64,000 nt of DNA from Opitutales bacterium UBA5694 (GCA_002420185.1 DIHO01000019.1:360367-424366), one strand, 5' to 3'. Positions 17,248 to 27,057 are shown, counted from the first letter of the stretch. Program-made: numbers and translations. Notes: generated by a model from the sequence alone, not told the origin.

Positions 17248-18375
17248 TCATTGCAGCAATATGGAGTCGATTAGTTGGTATGCCTCGATTCTTGTTTTCT
17301 CTGGAAAACTGTGATCTACATCAGGATGCTTAACGACGAGGTTTTTTTCGGCACCGAGAAGAGAATAGACTAATCGTGCGGCAGAAACACATTTGTCGAC
17401 GCTTTCCCAACTAAAGTTGCTATCCTTCAAGGGTGCATTTATAAAGATTGGCCTTGGGGCGAGGGCTCCTAAAAGCTCAGGGAAATTAAAGGGTATCTGA
17501 GCGAGTCGACCGCGATAATTTGAAAGTATAGGCATATAGCGGTTTTGGCACCACCCGCGCCCTAAGTACCAATTTTCTTCTGAGCCCCCATAGTAATCCT
17601 CGAATGCATCAAATCCACAGCTCGTTACTATAATTTGTATCCGTTTATCAAATATAGCTGTGTAGATAGCATTATGTCCACCCAGTGAATGTCCAATAGC
17701 AGCGTAGCCTCTGGTGCCGTCGACAAACGTTAACGAATCTAACAAGTCGAGTGCTCGAGTATTGTCCCAAATCGCTTTCATCGTTCCGCTAATATAGCCA
17801 AGCTCATCAAGGTTGGGCCAATAATTAGCCATGAGAGGGTAGGCAGGTGAAATTGTAACGTAACCCCGCTCCGCTAACTCGGAAGCATAGGCCCTGCCCT
17901 TTCTTCCACCTAGGCCGACAACAACCTTGTGCCCGGCACTTTTATCTGTTGGATGGAGACACAAGACAGCTTTCGCTTTTTTCTTTGTGCTCATTTTTTC
18001 CGAATTAGCTAACACTCCTTTCGGTAAGCACAAATATGCAGGTATGCGGGATTTTTGCTCTGATTGGAAGGTGACTAGTTGCTGGATATAATCACCACCA
18101 TCAATCTCCTCCTCTATTTCTATGTCTAAACTTACCCTGTGCTGATCCCCCGGCAATTTTCCCATGATCTTTTCCATACCGGTTACAATAGTTGATCTTC
18201 GCAAAGCCCACTCTTCAGGCTTAGCGATCAATTTAACCTTTCCATCGCTATCTTCGTAGCACAGTAGATCAGATGGTGGCAGCTTTCTAGGAGCCGCGGA
18301 GCCACAATCCAAATAAGGGCCCAACGATAGGACTAAAATCACTGAAAAAACTTTGTGGGCAACTTTCAAGGTCAT
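17248..18375 (-). CDS. Exported alpha/beta hydrolase (acetyl xylan esterase/dienelactone hydrolase-like)
   Basis: Secreted serine hydrolase of 375 residues. An N-terminal signal peptide (about 1-27) is followed by an alpha/beta hydrolase domain with the nucleophile elbow GHSLGGHN near residue 224 (Ser nucleophile) and a late catalytic His in DVDHSFPE near residue 356. VLCLHPTDKSAGHK near 137 forms the oxyanion-hole strand. Relatives are carbohydrate acyl esterases and broad dienelactone-like hydrolases of Verrucomicrobia and Planctomycetes. Next to sulfatases, removal of acyl groups from a marine polysaccharide is a reasonable inference, but the substrate is not proven. It lies inside the 18-bp repeats. 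Confidence 0.8.
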   Translation of the reverse strand: MTLKVAHKVFSVILVLSLGPYLDCGSAAPRKLPPSDLLCYEDSDGKVKLIAKPEEWALRRSTIVTGMEKIMGKLPGDQHRVSLDIEIEEEIDGGDYIQQLVTFQSEQKSRIPAYLCLPKGVLANSEKMSTKKKAKAVLCLHPTDKSAGHKVVVGLGGRKGRAYASELAERGYVTISPAYPLMANYWPNLDELGYISGTMKAIWDNTRALDLLDSLTFVDGTRGYAAIGHSLGGHNAIYTAIFDKRIQIIVTSCGFDAFEDYYGGSEENWYLGRGWCQNRYMPILSNYRGRLAQIPFNFPELLGALAPRPIFINAPLKDSNFSWESVDKCVSAARLVYSLLGAEKNLVVKHPDVDHSFPEKTRIEAYQLIDSILLQ

Positions 18376-18896
18376 CCCTGTTTGTGGTATCTTAGCTATG
18401 CCTCATCAAGTACTCTTTGTAATCACCAGAGTATTTTCACTCAATCAGACTTTTTTAGCTCTTCTCGTTAGTCCTTGTGGTTGCACTAGCTCTTGCAAGG
18501 CGAAGGTTGAGGTAGGGTCTATTTTCAGATAGCCTCAGGGCGACAATTTTTCTGGGGGCAGTTGATGAGTTCCAATTTACGTTCCATTAGTTGTCCGACT
18601 CCCCCAGGCCCTCCAAATTCGTACCAATTTCAACCAAATAAGTGCTTAAAACTGTATCTCAGTTTACTGAAAAGAGAGGGTGTAAGGTGCTCTCTAATCT
18701 TAAGAAATTGAACTCCGATAATGCGATTTCGAATCCCGCTCTCTCGGCAATTGGAATAAATTTTTTGGGATGCCCTCTGAGCGAGTCAGACAGCTACGTC
18801 CTGAAAGTCTGGCCATGTGCTGTAATAATGAAGAACACGCTTGAGGCGGAGTAAAAGAACGTCTTGTTTGCATTTCATCGTTCAAATAAAAAATGG
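18376..18896. other. Intergenic region carrying the tRNA-Ser 3' end copy
   Basis: 520 nt without a gene. Its notable content is the 18-bp tRNA-Ser copy at 18728-18745. No second tRNA is present: the 5' part of the tRNA is missing and the bases after the copy read GGCAA instead of CGCCA. Confidence 0.6.
18728..18745 (+). repeat. Candidate attR: exact 18-bp copy of the tRNA-Ser 3' end
   Basis: TTCGAATCCCGCTCTCTC, identical to 15185-15202 and in the same orientation, bracketing 3.5 kb that holds a sulfatase and an esterase. An exact 18-bp match is not expected by chance in 64 kb. Confidence 0.75.
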
Positions 18897-20690
18897 TTAC
18901 TTTCGCTCAAGCATAAGTAATTTAAAATCCATGACTTGTTTCCCGGGCATGGAGAGGGCTTCAATGGTCAGATCTTGTTTGCCCTCGCGAAGTTCAATCC
19001 GACCTACTTCCAAGGTTGTCCAATCCCGTTCCCTGAACGTTGATCTGCTTCGTTCTTCACGATGAGGCAGCTGAATTTCCTGTGAAGGGGCACTTGGTAC
19101 GCTAGCTTCACAAGAATTTCTATTTGCGGTCACACGTACGCGTGAGCCGGCATCTACTTCGGGGCAACCCAATTGAATCGAAACCATGTAAATACCAGCT
19201 TGGACGACATTGATTTCGAACCATACCTTGCCTGCTGTGCTAGTCCATCCGGTCAGCCAGTCATGGGCGAACCCCCTGCCTGACTGATAGTGAACAGGAT
19301 CCCTGAAATATGCCTGCGATGCGTGCAGGGAAACCGGATTATGTTCATTATAACCTACTGGAAGCGGAAACCGGCTTAGGCTGTCAGAAAAGATATCATC
19401 GACAAATTCTTCATACTGTCTGCTCAAAGTATCGACGACCTTTGGCTGGGAACTGGCCAGGTCATTTTTTTCAGCTGAATCTGCTATCATATCATATAGT
19501 TCCCATGGGAGTGCTTCCGTATCGCGATTGACTGATGCGGACCCTGCCTGTGGTCCGGGAATTTTCCGGACCAGTCGGTAGCGGGAGGTTCGTACTGCGC
19601 CGGGATACCGGTTTGTTTGATCGATTGTGTTGTGTGTAAACAGGGTGCGATCCGGAAAGTCAGCAGTTCTATTCTCTAAAAGAGGGCGAAGGCTTGTTCC
19701 TTCTAGCTGGGAGCCAGCGTGTGACTGCACTCCACAAAGGTCTAGTAGGGTTGGATAAAGATCGATATGAGCAGTTAAGTTGTTTACTACATGGGGAGTC
19801 CATCCAGCACGCGGCCAATCAATGAAAAGTGGCACACGAGAACCACCCTCATGGACGTGGGTTTTTTTTCCTCTCATTCCGGCATCGAATAGCTTATCTC
19901 CTGCCGCCGTCCCATTATCCGTAAGGAACAGAACTATGGTATCCTTGTATAATCCCGTCTCCTTGAGTACCTTAATCACACGGCCGATATTATCATCAAT
20001 ATTCTCGCACATACCTAAGAATGAAGCTTCGCGTTCATCCAGACCTTCGCGTCCAAAAAACCGATCAAAGTACTCATCTGGTACCTGATATGGACTGTGC
20101 GGAGTATTGAAAGAAAGATAGCAGAATAATGTTTCAGACTGGTTTTCTTTAATAAAGCGAATCGCCTCATCAGTTATAACATCCGCAATGTAGCCAGTCG
20201 TTTCCTCAGGCTTTAATCCCCGCAAAAGTGTTGTATCAAAATAGTTGTTAACGTGGCCGGCTGTAAAACCAAAAAAGTCATCGAATCCCTGCCCAGTCGG
20301 CACAAAAGGGTACTGGGCACCGTTGTGCCATTTCCCGAAGTATCCAGTATGGTAATTAGCTGCTTTTAGAGCTTCTGCTATTGTCACAACATCAGGATCC
20401 ATAGCCTCCTGGTTACGTGTTACTCCATGCACGCCACTCCGAACAGGATCCATTCCGGACAGAATTGCGGCCCTGCTTGGTGCACAGACGGTTGAAACGT
20501 AAAACCGATCAAAGCGTACCCCATGACGGCCGATGCTGTCTATATTTGGCGTCTTGAGTATTGGATTTCCATGAATGGAAAGATCTCCATATCCCTGGTC
20601 ATCCGTGATTATCAGGAGAACGTTGGGCTGGCTGGAGGCAAAGGTGGCAACAGTCAGGAAAATGGAAAACACACAACAGAGCTGATTCAT
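18897..20690 (-). CDS. Arylsulfatase A-like sulfatase with C-terminal ligand-binding module
   Basis: Exported type I sulfatase of 597 residues. Signal peptide at about 1-20. The catalytic domain has IITDDQGYGDL (metal ligands) near 27 and the formylglycine motif CAPSR with Cys69. FGKWHNG and VLFLTDNGT complete the active site. The last ~130 residues form a beta-rich module (VWFEINVVQAGIYMV and later) that resembles the beta-sandwich appendage of planctomycete and verrucomicrobial sulfatases. The sialidase-like gene ends 14 nt upstream, so they form one operon. Sulfate removal from algal glycans is inferred. Confidence 0.9.
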   Translation of the reverse strand: MNQLCCVFSIFLTVATFASSQPNVLLIITDDQGYGDLSIHGNPILKTPNIDSIGRHGVRFDRFYVSTVCAPSRAAILSGMDPVRSGVHGVTRNQEAMDPDVVTIAEALKAANYHTGYFGKWHNGAQYPFVPTGQGFDDFFGFTAGHVNNYFDTTLLRGLKPEETTGYIADVITDEAIRFIKENQSETLFCYLSFNTPHSPYQVPDEYFDRFFGREGLDEREASFLGMCENIDDNIGRVIKVLKETGLYKDTIVLFLTDNGTAAGDKLFDAGMRGKKTHVHEGGSRVPLFIDWPRAGWTPHVVNNLTAHIDLYPTLLDLCGVQSHAGSQLEGTSLRPLLENRTADFPDRTLFTHNTIDQTNRYPGAVRTSRYRLVRKIPGPQAGSASVNRDTEALPWELYDMIADSAEKNDLASSQPKVVDTLSRQYEEFVDDIFSDSLSRFPLPVGYNEHNPVSLHASQAYFRDPVHYQSGRGFAHDWLTGWTSTAGKVWFEINVVQAGIYMVSIQLGCPEVDAGSRVRVTANRNSCEASVPSAPSQEIQLPHREERSRSTFRERDWTTLEVGRIELREGKQDLTIEALSMPGKQVMDFKLLMLERK

Positions 20691-20704
20691 AATTCTAAGT
20701 ATAG

Positions 20705-22576
20705 TTACTTACTTGCCCTGTAGTTGCCGATGGCCTCGGTCACCTTAATTGCCCGGTCGTACACATGAAGGGCATTAACTCTTCCCTTTAAGCTCTTCGC
20801 GACTGTCCAATGGCTGGCACCATTCAGGTCATGTAGCTGTGGATTTAAACGACCCCATCCGAATCGCCGCTGGTCACCACCATCATTCAATAATCCATCT
20901 ACGACAAAGAGGATGACATTTGGGCCACCATCAACGATTATGCTGACATGGTGTTCTTGATTCAGTCGTGTAGTTATCGGATCACTACTCCAAGAATTCA
21001 CCATCCGCCCGTCGCACATGGAGAACTCGAGAGAACTATCATCGCCGGTCTCTAACCAAAATCCCTTGCCCCATTTGTCACGGCCATCCACCAGCATTTG
21101 CCCGGGAGTCAGGTCCTTCAGCTTGAACGAAACCTCAATGGTTAGACCCGCGCCCGTATCTTTACCAGCCTTGTCTGCCCGTTCTGAGCGCACGTAGAAT
21201 GGATCAAACTTAACCGCCTTTATTTGATGACCTACCGTTCGGTTATTTAAATCCCATGATGCAACCAAACCATTCTCACAGCGCTCACTAATGAATTCCT
21301 GATTCCACAGTAGCTCGATTAATGATGAATCCAGTTCATGCACTCGTGCCAAATCCTTCTGCGTCTCTGTAATGAAGTATTTCCCACCCTCCTCAATTAG
21401 GTCGGGATAGCTCATCCGAATCATGGGATCCTTGTCAAAGAGCAGGATCTCCGGCTGGCTCCAACTGATTATCTTGCCATTTGCCCCATCTTGTTCAACG
21501 CCACCCAGCACCCAAGCGGGATTGCGATCACGATAGGCGACCGTTCTCCTGTCGGGTTGCTCCCGTAGCCACTCGCCTCCGTGATTGTGGTACCAGTACA
21601 GATATTTTCCATTTTCACATCTCCAGGCAAAATTCGCCGCCCGAGGATTCTTCACCCTACGGCCATTACCGTAGCGCATGTATTGTGGTGGTTCCCATGT
21701 GTGCCCCCCATCACGGCTGTATGTATTGACTGGATGACCGTCGATTGTCCGGTAAACGCAATAAATGGATCCATCGCTCAAAACCGAATAGCTTTGTTCA
21801 CTTGCTATCGGCCCGCCTCCTTCCGGTGTGCGTAAACCGATGTCTCCATCCGGAAGGGTTTCCCATTTTGCTAGGGCAGGATCATCAGCGGTTAGCAAAT
21901 CTTTGCTCTTGAGAAGCACTCCCTCATTGGAAGTGAAGAAACCTTCTCCAAAATTACCCACTTTGATAAGCGGTACATAGGCTACTCCCTTAAGAATAAA
22001 TGCCTTACCAACATTCCAATGGAAACGGATTTTCCCACCGTAAACATTCTGCCGATCTATTTCAGTCTCTCGGACGGGAATAATGAAGCGCTTATCTGAC
22101 CAGCTTTTCCCATTATCATCACTGTATTTAAAAACATAATACCCGAAAGAATCGACCCGCGTAATGTTTTTGCTACTGGATGTGTCTGACGGATCCCGTT
22201 TAAGACTCCGGATATTGTCCGCATTGTAATTATAAAAGACGAACAATCGTCCATTGGGAGCTTTCAAAGGTACCGCATAAGACGCCTCCGGGCCTTCAGG
22301 GGATTCCACCTCCACCAAGTCCTGCCATGACTTCCCCTGATCAAAGCTTCGCTGAGTTGTGATATGCTGGGTATCTGCACCCTCCTTTCCCATAGCTGTT
22401 GTTATGACTACCATCCATGCACCATCATCCGTCCTTACAACATAAGGCTGGTCTGAATAGCTCCTGTTGGGGATTCCACTACCGTTTAGAATATCCCGCC
22501 AGTCCGTATCAGCTCGTGCGGATTGAGAGCTGATGGATAATGACAGGGTTAATAATAAATGGACTACCTCTTTCAT
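20705..22576 (-). CDS. Exported sialidase/BNR-repeat protein with LamG-like domain
   Basis: 623-residue secreted protein with signal peptide (about 1-22) and a six-blade propeller of the sialidase type. Three Asp-box motifs are visible: SFDQGKSW, SDDNGKSW and SRDGGHTW. The last ~180 residues (FYVRSERADKAGKD onward) form a LamG/concanavalin-like jelly roll. Sialidase-fold exo-hydrolases in marine Verrucomicrobia often act on sugars other than sialic acid, so the substrate is open. It is in an operon with the sulfatase that starts 14 nt downstream, suggesting stepwise breakdown of one sulfated glycan (inference). Confidence 0.8.
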   Translation of the reverse strand: MKEVVHLLLTLSLSISSQSARADTDWRDILNGSGIPNRSYSDQPYVVRTDDGAWMVVITTAMGKEGADTQHITTQRSFDQGKSWQDLVEVESPEGPEASYAVPLKAPNGRLFVFYNYNADNIRSLKRDPSDTSSSKNITRVDSFGYYVFKYSDDNGKSWSDKRFIIPVRETEIDRQNVYGGKIRFHWNVGKAFILKGVAYVPLIKVGNFGEGFFTSNEGVLLKSKDLLTADDPALAKWETLPDGDIGLRTPEGGGPIASEQSYSVLSDGSIYCVYRTIDGHPVNTYSRDGGHTWEPPQYMRYGNGRRVKNPRAANFAWRCENGKYLYWYHNHGGEWLREQPDRRTVAYRDRNPAWVLGGVEQDGANGKIISWSQPEILLFDKDPMIRMSYPDLIEEGGKYFITETQKDLARVHELDSSLIELLWNQEFISERCENGLVASWDLNNRTVGHQIKAVKFDPFYVRSERADKAGKDTGAGLTIEVSFKLKDLTPGQMLVDGRDKWGKGFWLETGDDSSLEFSMCDGRMVNSWSSDPITTRLNQEHHVSIIVDGGPNVILFVVDGLLNDGGDQRRFGWGRLNPQLHDLNGASHWTVAKSLKGRVNALHVYDRAIKVTEAIGNYRASK

Positions 22577-22794
22577 GATTTATAACTGATCTGAACTATT
22601 ACCGATTGCCTCGTATAAGTGAGGCTTCCAACGATCTTCAAACTGTCAGGGAACCATATCCCTTGCAATCACACAGTATACCATCGCCACCAGCATGTTG
22701 ACGAATAACAAGACAAACGACAATTCTCTGCGGATCGGTCCGATAGGGGACAAGGAGAACCGAGTGAGTTGATCTGTTACTCCGGATGTGTTCA

Positions 22795-24285
22795 TCATTC
22801 CATCACATCCTCAAACCAGTTTTCCAACTGGGATTTCAGTTCGCTGACCAATTCCGGATACTGGTCTGCCAGATTATTCGTCTCACTTGGATCCTCCTCA
22901 ATATTATAGAGCTCCGGTGCTCGTGCATCGGATAAGGTCCGCTCCACAGGAGGATTGGATATTTCCATCTCAAAATGCGGGCGATCGAATAATTCTCGAT
23001 ACGGTGGACCATCACTCTTGAGTTTTATCATGGCCTCAGGAATCCTGGGGTAATACAGCTTCCATGGACCATTCCGGACGGCTGAATTACAGTGCACCTC
23101 TGGATCATAACGATTGAACTGCCAGAATAGTGATCGCACATGATCATCTTGACCGGTTCGGAAAGAGGAGAGCAGCGATCGGCCGTCCAGTGGCAAAGTG
23201 GAAGCGGATTTAATGCCGGCGGCATCTATCAAAGTCGGGCGCCAATCTATGAAATGACCAACTGGGTTTAGGGTTTTCCCTCCTTTAAATCCTTTTGGCC
23301 AACGAACCAGGCAGGGCACCCGTATTCCCCCCTCCAACACATCCTGTTTCATCCCTCTTAACGAACCATTGTAGCGGTCCATGTTATACTTCCCCTCGTC
23401 GCTGGAGTAATTGCCCAGCAGTGGGCCGTTATCGCTGGTGAAAACCACAATTGTATTATACGCCTGGCCCGTTTCCTTGAGAGAATCAAGTACCTTTCCG
23501 ATCCCAGTATCCATGCTTTCGATCATTGCGTAGAGGGTCGCCACACCCTTGTTGAGCTTCCCCATCTGCATGTATTTTTCCACCAGTTCCTGCGGTGCTT
23601 CCAACGGTGAATGGGGTGAGTTGTAGGACAGGTACAGCAAGAACGGATCCTGCCGTTTCACGCTAATAAAGCCTACCGCTTCATCCGTAAACATATCCGT
23701 CAGGTAGCGCTTATCACTTCTTTCCGAATAACCGTCCCGGTCGAGGATCCAGTTATAGTAATACATTCCTCCATTGAGAAACCCGAGGAAGTGGTCAAAG
23801 CCTCGAGCTATGGGATGGTATCGCATGTCATACAAACCGTTGTGCCATTTCCCGATCATTGCCGTGACATATCCGGCTTGATTAAAGTCATCCGCGATCG
23901 TGGTCTCCTCTAAGGCGATTCTGTCCAGTCCACGATTGGATTCCACGGAAATGGCACCTGTCCGGTGATTATAGCGGCCTGTCAACAGGCCAGCACGTGC
24001 AGGTGCACAGAGTGGTGAGGCGGAGTAATGTTGGTTCAGGATAAGGCCTTCTGCCGCTAGTCTATCCAGATTCGGCGTATTCAGAATAGTATTCCCGTAG
24101 CACCCCAAATCCCCGTACCCAAGATCATCTGCAAGGATGAATACGACGTTGGGTTTGCTGATAACGATATGCGAAAGGTCAGCTTCAGCTTTAAAGCGGA
24201 TGAATTGGGTTGAATAAACAGCGTGAATAATCGGGCACAGGACTAGAAAGAGGAGAGAGAAGATGGCGTGTTTGATGGGGTGCAT
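22795..24285 (-). CDS. Arylsulfatase (CAPAR-type)
   Basis: Exported type I sulfatase. I chose ATG 24285, giving signal peptide MHPIKHAIFSLLFLVLC and 496 residues. A further in-frame ATG at 24387 adds 34 polar residues before the signal. FILADDLGYGDLG provides metal ligands, and CAPAR (Cys93) is the modification motif with the permitted Ala in place of Ser. GKWHNGLYD and VVFTSDNGPLLG are active-site blocks. It is first of three minus-strand genes with the sialidase-like and sulfatase genes downstream, separated by a 218-nt spacer. Likely acts on a sulfated polysaccharide. Confidence 0.9.
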   Translation of the reverse strand: MHPIKHAIFSLLFLVLCPIIHAVYSTQFIRFKAEADLSHIVISKPNVVFILADDLGYGDLGCYGNTILNTPNLDRLAAEGLILNQHYSASPLCAPARAGLLTGRYNHRTGAISVESNRGLDRIALEETTIADDFNQAGYVTAMIGKWHNGLYDMRYHPIARGFDHFLGFLNGGMYYYNWILDRDGYSERSDKRYLTDMFTDEAVGFISVKRQDPFLLYLSYNSPHSPLEAPQELVEKYMQMGKLNKGVATLYAMIESMDTGIGKVLDSLKETGQAYNTIVVFTSDNGPLLGNYSSDEGKYNMDRYNGSLRGMKQDVLEGGIRVPCLVRWPKGFKGGKTLNPVGHFIDWRPTLIDAAGIKSASTLPLDGRSLLSSFRTGQDDHVRSLFWQFNRYDPEVHCNSAVRNGPWKLYYPRIPEAMIKLKSDGPPYRELFDRPHFEMEISNPPVERTLSDARAPELYNIEEDPSETNNLADQYPELVSELKSQLENWFEDVME

Positions 24286-24629
24286 CTGTGGGGTAGTAGT
24301 TGAAGAATTTAGCCATCGATGGATGGTGGTGGGCTTTCGCAGATCAAATCTTCTCTGTGCATCAACTTTAGTGGTCCCAAACCTCATTTACTCGTTACTG
24401 CTTTTGACGATCTACAGAAATATGCATAACTAGCTTCGATAGGTAGCCAAACACCTGCTTTGTTTACAATAAATCTGACTTGGTTAAATTGACAAGCAAA
24501 TCATTTGTAATAAAGAAACGATTCACAGCCTAGGTAGGGTTGTGGTGTGAAAGGCGGCTAAAATCGAAACTAGTTACGGCACCCCGGAACTTTCCCCTAC
24601 ACAAATACATCAACTGAAATTTTAATTTA

Positions 24630-25502
24630 ATGAAAAGAACAGCACTTGTCACAGGATCCAATCGAGGAATCGGCCTAGCTACTGTCATAAAGCTCGCTTG
24701 CCACGGGCTTAAGGTATATGCAGGAATGCGAGATCCGGAGACCAAATCAAAAAACCTTCTTCGTTCTATCTCAGGCGATGACTTAGACGTGGATGTTGTA
24801 GAACTCGATGTTAATCATGAAGCATCCGTCAAACGGTGTTTTGCTTCAATTGAGTCCTCAGGGGAAAAAGTAGACATCTTAATTAATAATGCTGGAATCG
24901 AGAGACGAGGATCGGTTGAAAAATGTCCTATCTCAACTTTCGAGGAAGTAATGAATACGAATTATCTGGGACCCATTCGTTGCATTCAGGCAGCTTTACC
25001 GAATATGAAAAAAAGTGGTACAGGATTGATAGTAAATATCACTTCTGTAGCGGGCAAGGTGGCCGCTTCACCGCTTGCACCTTACACAGCATCTAAATTT
25101 GCTTTGGAGGCACTCTCAGACTGCCTCGCCCAGGAGGTACTGCCGCATGGCGTCAAAGTGGCGATAATCGAGCCCGGGATAATCGCGACAGACATGGCTG
25201 CTGACATAACCAAGGCAGAATACGATCCTGACTACCCACAGCAAAATAGGATGGCGGCCATGTTCGTAGAATCTCTCAAAAGCCCAGCATCGACTCAAAT
25301 TGTAGCTGACGCTATAGTGGAGATCGTGGCTGGTAAAAGGGAAGGTTTACGGCATCCAGTTGGGCCAGATGCTATCCCGTTTCTTGAATGGAGAGAAAGC
25401 AAGTCAGACTCCGAGTGGGCGAATTGGCATAACGTCACTGACGAAGAGTGGTGCGAGTCGCTGGCAAAAGACTTTGGAATGAGCGTCAAATTAAGTGGCT
25501 AG
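24630..25502 (+). CDS. Classical short-chain dehydrogenase/reductase
   Basis: 290-residue NAD(P)-dependent oxidoreductase. TGSNRGIGLA at 8-17 is the cofactor loop, NNAG near 90 the structural motif, ITSVAG gives the catalytic Ser and YTASK the Tyr-x3-Lys. No signal peptide. Substrate unknown. It lies 40 nt before the TIR-domain gene on the same strand. That spacing allows co-transcription, but SDRs are not a usual part of such systems and the gene may simply be a neighbour. Confidence 0.85.
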   Translation: MKRTALVTGSNRGIGLATVIKLACHGLKVYAGMRDPETKSKNLLRSISGDDLDVDVVELDVNHEASVKRCFASIESSGEKVDILINNAGIERRGSVEKCPISTFEEVMNTNYLGPIRCIQAALPNMKKSGTGLIVNITSVAGKVAASPLAPYTASKFALEALSDCLAQEVLPHGVKVAIIEPGIIATDMAADITKAEYDPDYPQQNRMAAMFVESLKSPASTQIVADAIVEIVAGKREGLRHPVGPDAIPFLEWRESKSDSEWANWHNVTDEEWCESLAKDFGMSVKLSG

Positions 25503-25542
25503 AATTTTTTATATGAACCCCAAAATGAAACTTTAGATCATC

Positions 25543-27045
25543 ATGAATGACATTTTTATTAGTTACGCACACATTGACGACGAGTCCCTTGATGAGCAAC
25601 AAAAGGGTTGGATCTCAAAATTTCATAGATCGCTTTCAGTCAAGATAGCCCAATTAACAGGAGAACCTCCAAAGATTTGGAGAGATCCAAAGTTGCGAGG
25701 GAATGATGTGTTTGATCAGGCGATAGTGAATGAATTTAAGAATTCACGCCTGATGATTTCGATACTTACTCCGAGATATGTGAAATCTGAATGGTGCCGG
25801 AAGGAAATAACTAATTTCTGTCGCAATGCTGAAGATCAAGGAGGACTCAATGTTGAAGGTAAATCGAGACTTATTAAAGTTATAAAAACCCCTATTGCTG
25901 CCCATTCGAGTGACACCCAGCTACCTGGCATTCTAGGGAGTATTTTGGGTTTTGAATTCTTCGAGCTTGATCAAGAAACGGGCCGTGTAGTTGAGTTTGA
26001 TGAGGCCTTTGGACAAAAGGCGAAACAAAGTTATTATTCTCGTATTTACGATTTAGCTACGGAGGTAGCCGATGTGCTTGTTGCGTTGGATAACGAGAAA
26101 GATGGGGATCAGGAATCCGTGATTCCTGCTCCAGATGAGGATAGCCAAATTGTTTTTTTGTCTTCGGTCACCTCAGACCTCGAGGAATCTCGTCGCAAAA
26201 TTTCTCGTGAGCTCGTCGCCCGTGGTCATCAGGTAATAGGTTTAGATCCTTTGATTGCAGCCTCGGAAAATGCTTTGTCTGAAGCCACTGCAAAAATAAG
26301 CGAGGCGGATTGCGTGGTACACCTAGTAGGAGAGAAGTACGGCATCGTCCCTGAAGATGCACAATGCTCCATACCTGAAATGCAATTGAATGCATCTGCC
26401 GAGCGTGCCTCAATCGATCCAAGCTTTAGGAGATTCGTTTGGATGCCAAGATCAGTGAATCCAACCGATCCCAGGCAAGTTACCTTTCTTCATGGTTTAA
26501 TGGAGGACCCAAACCGTCAAAAGGGCGCAGAGATGCTTGAGGATACTTTGGATAATTTTAGAGACTACATTGTAGAAAAACTGCGTGTCCCGATACCCAT
26601 TAGCACCCCGGCTGAAACGTCAATGCCGGATAGTGACGGAACAAAATCCGTTTACTTAATATACGACCTTCCAGACGAAGAGAACGTTGCGCCCTTGGAG
26701 GACTTCTTGTTTGATAATGGCTTGGAGGTTTTGACGCCAAATTTCGATGGTGATGAGTCAGAGATAAAGGAATCAAATATCGAAAAGCTCAAATCTTGCG
26801 ATTCCGTCATGATATATTACGGCCAATGCGCTAAGACATGGGTCGATATGAAGCTCATGAGCGTAATGAAAGCTCCCGGATATGGCAGGAAGAAGCCTTT
26901 TTCAAGCAAGCTCGTCTTCCTGGCACCGCCTTTTGATAGAAGGAAAATGCGATTCAGGAGCAACTTGGCTTCGGTAATAACTCAAGCGGACGAAGAATTT
27001 TCAGCGAAGGACCTAGAAATCGCTTTAGAAGAGCTAACGAAATAA
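25543..27045 (+). CDS. TIR domain protein with DUF4062 and a second TIR-like domain
   Basis: 500-residue cytoplasmic protein with three parts. Residues 1-165 are a TIR domain (NDIFISYAH; RLMISILTPRYVKSEWCRKE) whose Glu88 in the WCRKE motif sits where TIR NADases keep the catalytic Glu. Residues about 205-320 match DUF4062 (VFLSSVTSDLEESRRKI), a Rossmann-like domain common in STAND and conflict proteins. Residues about 364-500 look like another TIR fold (SVYLIYDLPDEENVAPLEDF) without an obvious catalytic Glu. It is first in a tight three-gene operon (12 nt to the STAND gene). Predicted role: NAD-consuming or signal-making effector, or adaptor, controlled by the STAND protein (inference). Confidence 0.85.
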   Translation: MNDIFISYAHIDDESLDEQQKGWISKFHRSLSVKIAQLTGEPPKIWRDPKLRGNDVFDQAIVNEFKNSRLMISILTPRYVKSEWCRKEITNFCRNAEDQGGLNVEGKSRLIKVIKTPIAAHSSDTQLPGILGSILGFEFFELDQETGRVVEFDEAFGQKAKQSYYSRIYDLATEVADVLVALDNEKDGDQESVIPAPDEDSQIVFLSSVTSDLEESRRKISRELVARGHQVIGLDPLIAASENALSEATAKISEADCVVHLVGEKYGIVPEDAQCSIPEMQLNASAERASIDPSFRRFVWMPRSVNPTDPRQVTFLHGLMEDPNRQKGAEMLEDTLDNFRDYIVEKLRVPIPISTPAETSMPDSDGTKSVYLIYDLPDEENVAPLEDFLFDNGLEVLTPNFDGDESEIKESNIEKLKSCDSVMIYYGQCAKTWVDMKLMSVMKAPGYGRKKPFSSKLVFLAPPFDRRKMRFRSNLASVITQADEEFSAKDLEIALEELTK

Positions 27046-27057
27046 CCCTTCACGATC

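Noticed and set aside
18724..18752. Possible second tRNA-Ser gene
   Set aside because: Only the T-loop/acceptor 3' segment is present. There is no D arm, anticodon arm or matching 5' acceptor strand, so it is an att-like copy, not a tRNA.
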